From Phytoactinopolyspora endophytica (GTDB lineage Bacteria > Actinomycetota > Actinomycetes > Jiangellales > Jiangellaceae), in the NCBI RefSeq assembly GCF_004138495.1, contig NZ_ML142867.1, forward strand, positions 106,845-115,619: a stretch of 8,775 nucleotides of DNA, in the 5' to 3' direction. The notes beneath the pieces were generated by a model, which searched no databases, was not told where the DNA came from, and saw only the letters and a program-made list of their open reading frames with translations. The first letter of the stretch is position 1, and every line of letters begins with the position of its first letter. Below are positions 1 to 7,296 of the stretch, piece after piece. The position numbers were made by a program, and so were the translations under genes.

Positions 1-1029
1 TCCGCTCGATGCAACACACGTCGTAGCCGAGCCGTGGCCGTCGTCGGCCTGGGTGTCGCCCTCACGGGATGCGCCGCGTCGGCAACGCAGGACACGTCCA
101 CCTCGCAGGACTCCTTCACCCCTCCGAGTGTGGCCGAGCGAGTCCTCCAAGTGACCTCGGTACATGGGGAAACGGGGATGACGTTACTCGAAGGGCCGAC
201 CTTCGACCATGACGGCACGCTCTATGTCGTCGACGTTGCCGCGCCCGCCGGAGAACCCAAGCTCATAGCCGTGGATCTTGACTCCCACGACGCGTCCCCG
301 GTCTTCACCGACGACACCGGGGCGTATACCTCGGCCCAGTTCAGCCCTCACGACGGACGCCTCTACCTGACCGACTACTCCGGCGGCCGAATCATCAGCC
401 TCACCGCGGACGGCGATGACCCGCGGACGTTTGCCGAGGGACCCATCAATGGCAGGCCGATGCATCCGGACGACGTCGCGTTCGACACCGAGGGGAACCT
501 GTTCGTGACCGATTCGGCGCCGATCACCTACCCCACGGGTAAAACGTCAGGCCGGGTGCTGCGGTTCGACCGGGACACGGCCGAGTCCACCGTTCTCGCG
601 ACGAACCTCCCCAACCCGAACGGGATCTCGTTCACCCTCGACTACGACGCGCTATGGGTAAGCCAACTCGACGCGAACCGCATCGACCACCTCAAACTCA
701 ACGACGACCGCACAGCCGTCGTGAGTGGCCACACCGCGGTCCACGTCGATGGCGGGACGACTCAGACCGACTCGAACGCCGTCGATGCGTCAGGAAACAT
801 CTACCAGGGAGTGCACGGCAAACCGACGATCGTCGTCTACAGTCCCGATGGCATGCACCTGACCACGATCACCGTCCCCAGCGAGGACGCCGGCCTCGTG
901 TCGGCGACCAACATCGCAATCCGGCCAGGCACGACCGAGGCCTACATGACGGTAAGCGGACCCGCCGGCGGCTTCATCTACCGGTTCGAAGCGCTAGACA
1001 TAGGCGTACGCCAGTCAAACGGCGGGTGA
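1..1029 (+). CDS. SMP-30/gluconolactonase-like lipoprotein, 5' end outside window
   Basis: Six-bladed beta-propeller protein of the SMP-30/gluconolactonase/LRE-like group, probably a secreted, lipid-anchored lactone or ester hydrolase or a sugar-binding relative. Residues are numbered from the GTG at base 34. A hydrophobic stretch ends in a lipobox LTGC, with Cys13 as the lipidation site. Propeller motifs are EGPTFDHDGTLYVVD (Glu53), HPDDVAFDTEGNLFVTD (145-160), PNPNGISF (Asn196) and TDSNAVDASGNIY (Asp246), which line up with the family's metal ligands. The usual PNDV asparagine is Asp146 here. The frame is open back to base 1, and the codons before base 34 encode NTRRSRA, the charged n-region a signal peptide needs. 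No ribosome binding site precedes the GTG at 34, so I place the true start upstream of the window. It converges on the SDR gene with a 13-bp gap. Family is fairly sure; the substrate is unknown. Confidence 0.85.
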   Translation, partial: SARCNTRRSRAVAVVGLGVALTGCAASATQDTSTSQDSFTPPSVAERVLQVTSVHGETGMTLLEGPTFDHDGTLYVVDVAAPAGEPKLIAVDLDSHDASPVFTDDTGAYTSAQFSPHDGRLYLTDYSGGRIISLTADGDDPRTFAEGPINGRPMHPDDVAFDTEGNLFVTDSAPITYPTGKTSGRVLRFDRDTAESTVLATNLPNPNGISFTLDYDALWVSQLDANRIDHLKLNDDRTAVVSGHTAVHVDGGTTQTDSNAVDASGNIYQGVHGKPTIVVYSPDGMHLTTITVPSEDAGLVSATNIAIRPGTTEAYMTVSGPAGGFIYRFEALDIGVRQSNGG

Positions 1030-1037
1030 GACTCGCC
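1021..1037. terminator. Possible bidirectional terminator hairpin between convergent genes
   Basis: GGCGGGT-GAG-ACTCGCC forms a 7-bp stem with one G.U pair (in the + transcript) and a 3-nt loop. It overlaps the TGA stop of the lipoprotein gene and lies 5 bp beyond the stop of the convergent SDR gene. No strong U-tract follows on either strand: the - strand continues GTTTGACT and the + strand CCGGCTTACT. It may therefore be a weak intrinsic terminator or only a chance hairpin, but it is the only terminator candidate between the two converging transcripts. Confidence 0.3.
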
Positions 1038-1042
1038 CCGGC

Positions 1043-2059
1043 TTACTGAACGGACCAGCCACCGTCGGAAGGCAGAACCACACCATTGATGTTGGCAGCA
1101 TCATCCGACAACAGGAAGGTTATCGAAGCAGCCAGTTCCTTCGCGGTCGCTACCGTCGGGATCTGACTCTGGAACGGTCGAAGCCTCGCGGCGCCCTTCT
1201 CGGAAACGTTCGACGGGAACGACATGCCGGTGGCGACACCGCCTGGTGCGACGGCGTTCACTCGAATGCCGTCCGCACCATACATGAAGGCGGCGGAGCG
1301 GGTGAGGCCGATGATGCCGTGCTTGGAGACGGTGTAGGCGTTCCCAGACGCGTTGCCACGCAGGGCTGCTTCGGAGGCGACGTTGACGACGGAACCGCGA
1401 CCTTGCTCGAGCAACATCGGCAGTACCGCGCGGATGAGCTTGAATGCGCCAGTGAGGTTGACATCCAGGACACGGTCCCACATCGCATCCGTGGTCTCAT
1501 GCAGGGGCGAGAAGTCATCGTTAATCCCGGCGACGTTCGCGAGGCCGTCGATCCGCATGTCGGCTGCGGCGACGATCTCGTCGATGCTCTGCTGGTCCGT
1601 GATGTCGCCGGCTACGGGCACGATGGTCTCTTCGTCTGTATGCGCGGCGACCAAGCCTTCGAGACTGTCAGCGCTGATGTCGACCGCGACCACATGTCCG
1701 CCCTCGCGGGCGACACGCGATGCGGTGGCGTATCCGATCCCCGAAGCCGCTCCGGTGACGATAACCGTCTTGCCCGCGAAACGACCAGGCGTCACAACCT
1801 CACGCCAGCTCACCTCGTCACCCTCAGTGGGCACCTGACCGTCGTTCACCGTCAGAACCAGCTCGTCAACGACCTCTTGCGGCATCTTTCCCCGACTGAG
1901 TGCGACCAGCTGTTGTAGCGGCAATCCCCGCACGGAAGCGAGCTTTGACTCATCGACGCCGGCCCGGGACAGAAGCCCGCGAACGAGCTCGCCTCCGACG
2001 GGATGGTCGAGCCACTGGCCTATCGTGCTGTTCGCCGTAAGGGCCTTCAAACCAGCCAT
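1043..2059 (-). CDS. SDR family NAD(P)-dependent oxidoreductase with extra N-terminal domain
   Basis: Classical short-chain dehydrogenase/reductase, 338 aa against about 250 for the usual family member. The SDR domain begins near residue 93. It shows the Rossmann motif TGAASGIG (102-109), an acidic residue after beta-2 (VAVDIS, Asp127) that usually favours NAD over NADP, NVAG (175-178, in place of NNAG), Asn201, Ser229, and the catalytic YTVSK (Tyr242, Lys246). APGGVATGM (271-279) follows and the C-terminus is NGVVLPSDGGWSVQ. Residues 1-90 are an additional, mostly helical-looking segment with STIGQWLDHPVGGELVRGLL and LPLQQLVALSRG. The ATG is preceded by GAGAAGGAATC, a usable but closely spaced ribosome binding site. 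It is the last gene of the - strand series, 72 bp after glycerate kinase. The substrate is not predictable; a sugar, polyol or sugar-acid is plausible from context. Confidence 0.9.
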   Translation of the reverse strand: MAGLKALTANSTIGQWLDHPVGGELVRGLLSRAGVDESKLASVRGLPLQQLVALSRGKMPQEVVDELVLTVNDGQVPTEGDEVSWREVVTPGRFAGKTVIVTGAASGIGYATASRVAREGGHVVAVDISADSLEGLVAAHTDEETIVPVAGDITDQQSIDEIVAAADMRIDGLANVAGINDDFSPLHETTDAMWDRVLDVNLTGAFKLIRAVLPMLLEQGRGSVVNVASEAALRGNASGNAYTVSKHGIIGLTRSAAFMYGADGIRVNAVAPGGVATGMSFPSNVSEKGAARLRPFQSQIPTVATAKELAASITFLLSDDAANINGVVLPSDGGWSVQ

Positions 2060-2131
2060 GATTCCTTCTCTCGATATCCGGTGCTTGAGTGAACGTCGTC
2101 ATCCACAGACGCATGTGTCAGCCGGCTGTCA

Positions 2132-3268
2132 TTACTGAAGCTGTGTCTGGTCCCGCTTCTCATGAGTGCTCTGATCACTCATGTGGTTCGCCAGGGCCGC
2201 TCCTGCGAGCTCGGCGAAATACTCTGGATCTGCCATGGCGGCCGCTGCCGATCCGGCCAAGCGGGTGAGATCCGCGGTCACACCGTCATGGTCGGATTGG
2301 ATGCTTCCCGCGATGATCGCGAGTGGGAGCCCTTTCTCGGAGGCCATCGCCGCGAGGGTTCCCACGACCTTTCCTGACGATGATTGCGAGTCGAACCGGC
2401 CTTCTCCGGTGATGAGGATGTCTGCGTCCTCCATCGCGCGGGTCAGGCCAGTCTGAGCCGCGACGTACTCAGCCCCAGGGACGACGTCTACATCCCAGAT
2501 GGACGCGAGGCCGAATGCTGTTCCACCAGCGGCCCCCATGCCCGGCCGCGATGGGTCACACGTCAGCTCTCGGGCGAGGTTCTGCAGCCCTCGCTCGAAC
2601 CGCTCCGCCGTGGCCGGTGTGATTCCCTTCTGTGGACCGAATACCGCTGTGGCGCCTGATGGGCCCAGAAGGGGCGCAATGACGTCAGTGAGAAGGGTCA
2701 CGCCCCCTGGAGGCGCCGAAGGAACGTGACCCATGTCGACGGATGCCAGCGAGAGAAGACCTTCGGCGCCGTCGGGGATGGAGTTGCCGTGATCATCGAG
2801 GAAGTCCGCGCCGAGAGCGCGCAGGACGCCCGCCCCGCCGTCGTTGGAGGCTGAGCCGCCAAGGCAGAGGATCAAGCTCGTGGCCCCCTCACGCAACGCG
2901 GCGTCGATCACCATTCCGAATCCGCGAGTGGAAGCGGCGCCTGGATCGAGTCGTTCCATGAGCGTGATGCCGCTCATGTGAGCCAGCTCGACGATCCCCG
3001 TGCCGTCGGGCAGCCGGAGCCAAGAAGAGTCGCGGAGCCGGCCGTCCGGTCCAGGGACGTCGGACACACTGCACCAACGAGCTCCCGCGACAGCTCGTGC
3101 GATGATCTCGGCTGTACCCTCACCGCCATCGGCCTGCGGATAACACATGACCCTGTCACGCGGACGCGTTGCCTCCCAGCCGCGTGCGATCGCCTTGGCA
3201 GCGATGTTGGCCGACATGGATCCCTTGTAGCTGTCGGGCGCGACGAGCACCTCGAGATGGTTCGACAC
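2132..3268 (-). CDS. Glycerate kinase (GlxK/GarK family)
   Basis: Phosphorylates D-glycerate with ATP, giving 2-phosphoglycerate (most family members) or 3-phosphoglycerate, so feeding glycerate into lower glycolysis. Family landmarks, numbered from the upstream ATG at 3283: VAPDSYKGSMSA (14-25), ADGGEGT (51-57), LGGSASNDGGAGVLRALGA (141-159), LLGPSGATAVFGPQKG (205-220), GAAGGTAFGL (250-259), DILITGEGRFDSQSSSGK (288-305) and AIIAGS (322-327). I choose the GTG at 3268 (378 aa) because GGAGG sits 9 bp ahead of it, inside the codons of the alternative start, and because family members begin only a few residues before the APDS motif. The ATG at 3283 has no convincing ribosome binding site. It lies 81 bp after the hydrolase gene and 72 bp before the SDR gene. 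With the reductase upstream it makes a two-step tartronate semialdehyde to phosphoglycerate route. The 2- or 3-kinase specificity is not readable by eye. Confidence 0.93.
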   Translation of the reverse strand: MSNHLEVLVAPDSYKGSMSANIAAKAIARGWEATRPRDRVMCYPQADGGEGTAEIIARAVAGARWCSVSDVPGPDGRLRDSSWLRLPDGTGIVELAHMSGITLMERLDPGAASTRGFGMVIDAALREGATSLILCLGGSASNDGGAGVLRALGADFLDDHGNSIPDGAEGLLSLASVDMGHVPSAPPGGVTLLTDVIAPLLGPSGATAVFGPQKGITPATAERFERGLQNLARELTCDPSRPGMGAAGGTAFGLASIWDVDVVPGAEYVAAQTGLTRAMEDADILITGEGRFDSQSSSGKVVGTLAAMASEKGLPLAIIAGSIQSDHDGVTADLTRLAGSAAAAMADPEYFAELAGAALANHMSDQSTHEKRDQTQLQ

Positions 3269-3349
3269 GTCGTGCTCCTCCATCGTTGGGGCAAGCGGAG
3301 AGGGCTCAGTGGACCTGGACCTGGTGGAGCCGGTGACCGATTGCCGTAC

Positions 3350-5482
3350 TCATGGCAGCGACGCTGTGCTGTCGATGACGATCACCTCGAACAACTGGAT
3401 CGTCGGGAGCTCGACCACGAACTCGGCACCTTCCGATCGAGCCTCAAGCTGGATGCCCGCGACCATTGCATCGACCCGAGCGTCCGCGGCCAGCCCTATC
3501 AGTCGGAGATGTCCACCGCTGATGGGAACGTGTGGACCGTAAGATCTTCGACGCGCGCCAGTGTGGTTGATCAGATGAACGACGGCCTTCTCACCGGCTG
3601 CTCCCGCGATCACCTCGACCGCGTCATGCATATCGGCCGTGATTCGAGGGCTGACCAGTGATTGCAGAATTCCGCTAAAATGATCGCGTACGTCGCTCTT
3701 GCCGAACTCGCGATATGTGCGTCCGATGGTCCACGGAATATGCACGACCTCGCCTGCTCCGAATCGCCCGCGCACGTGGTCGGGATCAGCGCTCCCTCGA
3801 TGCCCGTACGCGATCTCGGGTGGGCCGAACGGGGCTTTGGGCAACAGGAAGCCGGTCTTGTCGGTGCCAGGTTTCCAGATATATCGCTGATATCGTCCGT
3901 AGACTGGGATAATCGGCGCTTCGTAACGGAATTCATCGATTCTCGGCTGGGTGGCGCTGGTCACATATGTCGAACGCAGCTCCGTGTCCGACAGCGCCGG
4001 TGTCAGGGCGTGAAGCGCGGGGGCGCAGGACAGCTCAAGTGCTCCCGAACGGCTCAGCCCGGACGATCCCGTGGTGAGGAGCTTCCCGCCTTGATAGACG
4101 AAATCGTCGACCTGTGCCGCGCTCTCACCGAGCGTCCCTGCGTCGGGCAGGATGAGGAGTTCATAGCGCGTCAACAAGCCTCGCTCCCCCATTCGCTGAA
4201 GCTCGTCGATGGGAACGACGTCGAATGGCACGTGTGCCTCGAGCAGCGACGCGTACAGCCCGCGGAACTCCTCCAGCGCGTCCCAGTACGCTCCGTGTTC
4301 AGCCGTCGCCATGCTGGGACGAACCAGCGCTATCGTGGCTGCAGGCTTCAGATCCCGGTAGAGAGTCGCATTGGCCCGGCGGAAACGCATGATTTCGCGT
4401 CCCTGAGAGATGCTCCACTGCATGGGTAGCCGGCCGGGTGCGCCGAAGGAGTACGCCGAAGGATTCCCGCCACGCGCAAGCGCTTGGACCAAATACTGAG
4501 CGAAGTGTTCGGGTTGCTCGGAGCCCATGCGGTAGGTCGCGTCGATGAACGCGACGCTGTTGACCATGACCGCCGCATCGGGACGCGACGAGACATGTGC
4601 GCTGACGGCCTCAGCTGTGGCATGCGGCCATAGTTCCTTGCCTGGCATCGCCCGGTACGCATTGTTGCCCTCGAGGTAGACGATGGGCGCCCCGCTACGC
4701 AAAACCACACCCACATCGCGTTCACGGGCTGAAACGTGATCCACGATCCTGGCCGTCAACTCGGCGAGCGTCGCGCCGACGTACGCTCGCCACGGGCCGA
4801 AGGTGTCGGACTTCATATCGGATGGCAGCTCCAGCCCACCGCTGAACTCCGCGAATCCCTTCTGGCATGCCGCACAGTGGCAGGCCCCATGTGTGACCTC
4901 GTCGTAATCACGCTCGTTGAAGTTGAACCAGTTGAAGAAGATCGCGTCGACTTCATACCGGTCGAGCACCTCGTCGATGACGTCGAAGGCACGAGCCTGG
5001 TAGTACTCGCCGGACGGGCACGTGCTGAAGAGCGTGTTGTACACCTGCGGCCCGCCATTGGGCGAGTAATAGAGCCATTCCGGGTGCTCGCCCGCGATCC
5101 GCGCGGAGACCTTGGACATGTCGAATCGAGCAATGACCTTCACACCACGTCGCTTGGCGGCGGTGACAGCATCTCCCAGGAGATCGCCCGATGGGCGGCG
5201 GGCCAGGAGCGGATTTCGCGTCTGGAACGGAAGGTCGGTTGGGTAGAAGGACATGATGCCCCCGGCGTTGAGCAGCCAGGTGTCGCCGCCGTAATCCTTG
5301 ATTGCGTCGAGCGCGCTCTCGACATCCATATCGACGTCGATCTCTTGCAGGTTTGTCTGGACAATATTGAATGGAGCGCGCCAACGGCTGCCCTCCGGTA
5401 GGCCACGTTCCGTGTTTGAGTTCTTAGGCATTGTCTGCAAGAGTTTCCAGTCGCTTGCTGTCCTGGTCGCCACAAGGGGCAT
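3350..5482 (-). CDS. Putative cytoplasmic glycoside hydrolase, GHL6-like barrel plus beta-galactosidase trimerisation-like domain
   Basis: 710-aa protein. The N-terminal half (about 35-375) reads as a TIM-barrel glycoside-hydrolase-like domain: WLLNAGGIMSFYPTDLPFQ (69-87), GVKVIARFDMSKV (113-125), EHPEWLYY (132-139), then VDAIFFNWFNFNERDYDE (178-195) followed by the cysteine cluster CHCAACQKGF (201-210). A similar C-x-C-x2-C follows a barrel strand in GH42 and in GHL6-type proteins. Residues about 382-475 (TIALVRPS, DVVPIDEL, ELLILPDAGTL, VYQGGKLLTTG) resemble the glutamine-amidotransferase-like beta-galactosidase trimerisation domain. The rest (about 570-700) contains a beta-rich C-terminal domain. 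There is no signal peptide, so it should act on imported substrate. The ATG at 5482 is preceded by GGGGGTGGAAT; an ATG at 5431 is an alternative. It starts 63 bp after the reductase gene. Hydrolase fold is likely; the activity and catalytic residues are unproven. Confidence 0.72.
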   Translation of the reverse strand: MPLVATRTASDWKLLQTMPKNSNTERGLPEGSRWRAPFNIVQTNLQEIDVDMDVESALDAIKDYGGDTWLLNAGGIMSFYPTDLPFQTRNPLLARRPSGDLLGDAVTAAKRRGVKVIARFDMSKVSARIAGEHPEWLYYSPNGGPQVYNTLFSTCPSGEYYQARAFDVIDEVLDRYEVDAIFFNWFNFNERDYDEVTHGACHCAACQKGFAEFSGGLELPSDMKSDTFGPWRAYVGATLAELTARIVDHVSARERDVGVVLRSGAPIVYLEGNNAYRAMPGKELWPHATAEAVSAHVSSRPDAAVMVNSVAFIDATYRMGSEQPEHFAQYLVQALARGGNPSAYSFGAPGRLPMQWSISQGREIMRFRRANATLYRDLKPAATIALVRPSMATAEHGAYWDALEEFRGLYASLLEAHVPFDVVPIDELQRMGERGLLTRYELLILPDAGTLGESAAQVDDFVYQGGKLLTTGSSGLSRSGALELSCAPALHALTPALSDTELRSTYVTSATQPRIDEFRYEAPIIPVYGRYQRYIWKPGTDKTGFLLPKAPFGPPEIAYGHRGSADPDHVRGRFGAGEVVHIPWTIGRTYREFGKSDVRDHFSGILQSLVSPRITADMHDAVEVIAGAAGEKAVVHLINHTGARRRSYGPHVPISGGHLRLIGLAADARVDAMVAGIQLEARSEGAEFVVELPTIQLFEVIVIDSTASLP

Positions 5483-5545
5483 ATTCCACCCCCGAAGGCA
5501 AATGGAATCTGCGTCACGCGAGGTGCGACAGGGACTGTCGCCCGA

Positions 5546-6433
5546 TCAATTCGAGTTCGAGCGGCCGGAGAGCTGCTCGATCTGAACGAGCAGGGCGGAG
5601 TGGTCTAGCGAGCCATGGCCCTGCGCACGCAACGACCCCATGAGCGTGGCTGCAAGTGCCCCCAGAGGAATCGCGACACCCGCTTCTCGCGCCGCGGCCG
5701 TCACAATGCCTAGATCCTTGTGATGCAGGTCCACCCGGAAGCCCGGAGTGAAATCACCGGCCAGCATAGCGGCGGCCTTGCGGTCGAGGATGGCGTTTCC
5801 CGCCAGGCCGCCGGCGAGAACCTCCACGGCGCGATCGCGATCGACGCTGTGCGCCTCAAGGAACACCAGAGCCTCCGACACCAACTCGATCGCTCCGGCG
5901 ACCATGAGCTGGTTCGCGGCCTTGACGGTCTGCCCGGCACCGGCCGGGCCGACGTGCACCACGGTCGCGCCCATCATGTCCAGGACTGGCTTGGCCGCTG
6001 CGAACGAGTCCGCCTCACCACCGACCATGATGGAGAGCTTGCCGTCGATGGCGCCCTGCTCGCCGCCACTCACCGGCGCGTCGAGAACCCTGAGTCCTCG
6101 ATCGCGTCCCGCTTCCGCTAGCTGACGCGAGACGTCCGGCCGGATGGTGCTCATGTCGATCACCAGAGTGCCGGCGGTCGCGACGTCGAATACACCGCCC
6201 TCCTCCAGCAAAACCTGCTCGACATCGGGCGAGTCCGGAAGCATCGTGATGACAACGTCCGAGCCACTCGCCGCCGCGGCCGCTGACGACGCTTTCCGGC
6301 CGCCCGCAGCGACCAGTGGTTCGGCCCTGGACGGTGTGCGGTTGTACCCCACGACATCGAAACCTGCGGTTGCGAGGTTGACGGCCATGGGCGCACCCAT
6401 GACACCTAGGCCGATGAATCCGATGGTGGTCAT
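5546..6433 (-). CDS. garR: Tartronate semialdehyde reductase (2-hydroxy-3-oxopropionate reductase)
   Basis: Beta-hydroxyacid dehydrogenase of the 3-hydroxyisobutyrate dehydrogenase family, 295 aa, the usual length. It is predicted to reduce tartronate semialdehyde to D-glycerate with NAD(P)H. It shows the N-terminal dinucleotide fold GFIGLGVMGAPMAVNL (5-20) with NRT (31-33) at the cofactor-specificity loop, DMSTIRP (93-99), the substrate-binding DAPVSGGEQGAIDGKL (118-133), GPAGAGQTVKAANQL (162-176) with catalytic Lys171 and Asn175, and FRVDLHHKDLG (232-242). The paired glycerate kinase downstream favours the tartronate semialdehyde reductase call over 3-hydroxyisobutyrate dehydrogenase, though sequence alone leaves some doubt. 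The start is well supported: GGAGGAG stands 7 bp ahead of the ATG. A sigma-70-like promoter and a putative operator lie just upstream, making this the first gene of the catabolic operon. Confidence 0.87.
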   Translation of the reverse strand: MTTIGFIGLGVMGAPMAVNLATAGFDVVGYNRTPSRAEPLVAAGGRKASSAAAAASGSDVVITMLPDSPDVEQVLLEEGGVFDVATAGTLVIDMSTIRPDVSRQLAEAGRDRGLRVLDAPVSGGEQGAIDGKLSIMVGGEADSFAAAKPVLDMMGATVVHVGPAGAGQTVKAANQLMVAGAIELVSEALVFLEAHSVDRDRAVEVLAGGLAGNAILDRKAAAMLAGDFTPGFRVDLHHKDLGIVTAAAREAGVAIPLGALAATLMGSLRAQGHGSLDHSALLVQIEQLSGRSNSN

Positions 6434-6450
6434 CCGAGGGCTCCTCCAAA

Positions 6451-6472
6451 TTGGTCCAACCGCTTGGCCAAT
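6451..6472. promoter_or_regulatory. Putative GntR-family operator upstream of the reductase gene
   Basis: On the + strand the element starts TTGGTCCAACC and ends TTGGCCAAT: half sites TTGGTC and GGCCAA, 9 bp apart, an imperfect dyad. It also contains a perfect TTGGCCAA palindrome. It shares 18 of 22 bases with the reverse complement of 7379-7400, upstream of the gntR gene. It overlaps the predicted start of transcription of the promoter at 6477-6506 and ends 3 bp before the ribosome binding site of the reductase gene, the classic place for a repressor. The TTGGT/ACCAA core is of the type many FCD-class GntR proteins recognise; the assignment to the neighbouring regulator is inferred. Confidence 0.6.
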
Positions 6473-6476
6473 GTGG

Positions 6477-6506
6477 ACTCTACGGCGGTGCTCGCCGAGC
6501 TGTCAA
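6477..6506 (-). promoter_or_regulatory. Sigma-70-type promoter for the catabolic operon
   Basis: Reading the - strand, a perfect -35 box TTGACA (6506-6501) is followed after 18 bp by TAGAGT (6482-6477), which matches TATAAT at four of six positions including the key first T, second A and last T. Transcription would begin near 6470, inside the putative operator, giving a leader of about 37 nt. It lies in the 89-bp gap between the gntR stop and the reductase start, so the catabolic genes can be transcribed independently of gntR. Confidence 0.5.
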
Positions 6507-6522
6507 CCGTGCCCGGGGGGCA

Positions 6523-7296
6523 TCATCCGTCGAGACGTCCCGTTCCAAGACCACCGTCCGCGTGCTCGATCTCGGCCAGCAGGGCCGTCTCGATCGCGCT
6601 CATGTGCACCGCCATCATCTGGCCAGCACGGCGGGAGTCGCCCTGTTTGATCGCCCGGAGGACATGCCGATGGTGCTCCAGGTACTGCTCGGCCGCGCCG
6701 ATGTTCGCGCGCGAGCGCTGCTTGAGCTCGCTCCATGTCTGCTCATGCATGAGATCCACGAGCATCCGCTCCTGAGCGAGCAGCACCCCGTTGTGCGACG
6801 CCGCCGCCACGGCCAGGTGGAAGGCGCTGTCCACCTGGCTCACGTCGCCGCCCTCGCGGATCAGCCTGTCCTGCTCGATGATGGACTCCTCCATCGCCTC
6901 CAGGTCACCCGGATGGTGCGACGTGGCCGCGTGCTCTGCACACACCGGCTCGAGGGCACTGCGGGCTACCATCAGGTCCAGCGGGCTGTGCTCGCCGATC
7001 ACGGCTGCGTGCGCACGCAGCATCGCGGCATCCGAGCCGCTCTGCTGCGTGACGTATGTGCCGCTGCCCGTGCGAACATCGACCACACCGGCGTGCTCCA
7101 GCACCCGGATCGCCTCGCGCAATGAGCCCCTGCTCACCTGCAGCTGGTTGGCCAGGACTCGCTCAGCCGGCAACGAAGTACCGGGTGAGAACTTGCCGGA
7201 ACGGATACTCGCGAGGATCTGGTCCACCACGGAGGTGTAGACCCGTGACCTCTCGACAGCGTGGAACGCGTGCTCATCTGCCTGCGCCACCGGCAT
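6523..7296 (-). CDS. GntR family transcriptional regulator, FadR/FCD subfamily
   Basis: DNA-binding regulator, probably a ligand-responsive repressor of the adjacent catabolic operon. The 257-aa form has an N-terminal winged helix-turn-helix (about 19-85): VYTSVVDQILASIRSGKFSPG, LPAERVLANQLQVSRGSLREA and LEHAGVVDVRTGSGTYV are textbook GntR. A C-terminal all-helical FCD ligand domain (about 105-245) has the usual metal-site residues: Asp156 and His160 in DSAFH, His209 in HHRHVLRAI and His231 in MMAVHM. I start at the ATG at 7296 because AGAAAGGGG stands 2 bp ahead; a GTG at 7350 would add 18 unconserved-looking residues. It is flanked by two copies of a shared dyad (6451-6472 and 7379-7400), consistent with autoregulation and operon control. 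The effector is probably a sugar acid or pathway intermediate, which is inferred from neighbours only. Confidence 0.92.
   Translation of the reverse strand: MPVAQADEHAFHAVERSRVYTSVVDQILASIRSGKFSPGTSLPAERVLANQLQVSRGSLREAIRVLEHAGVVDVRTGSGTYVTQQSGSDAAMLRAHAAVIGEHSPLDLMVARSALEPVCAEHAATSHHPGDLEAMEESIIEQDRLIREGGDVSQVDSAFHLAVAAASHNGVLLAQERMLVDLMHEQTWSELKQRSRANIGAAEQYLEHHRHVLRAIKQGDSRRAGQMMAVHMSAIETALLAEIEHADGGLGTGRLDG

Noticed and set aside
1319..1918. 199-codon open frame on the + strand inside the SDR gene
   Set aside because: It is antisense to a gene with all SDR motifs, and its composition is that of a shadow frame.
2119..2128. Perfect palindrome CAGCCGGCTG between glycerate kinase and SDR genes
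   Set aside because: It has no loop and no U-tract, so it is not a terminator, and it has no second copy in the window to suggest an operator.
3304..3325. Short direct repeat GGACCT-GGACCT between the hydrolase and glycerate kinase genes
   Set aside because: Only two copies of a 6-bp unit; not enough to call a repeat element or regulatory site.
3662..4429. 255-codon open frame on the + strand inside the hydrolase gene
   Set aside because: It is antisense to a coding region with recognisable domains. Its translation has no family-like motifs and is rich in residues expected from reverse-frame high-GC sequence.
6451..7125. 224-codon open frame on the + strand across gntR
   Set aside because: It is a shadow of the clear GntR/FCD gene on the other strand. 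It starts inside the putative operator and shows no recognisable domain.
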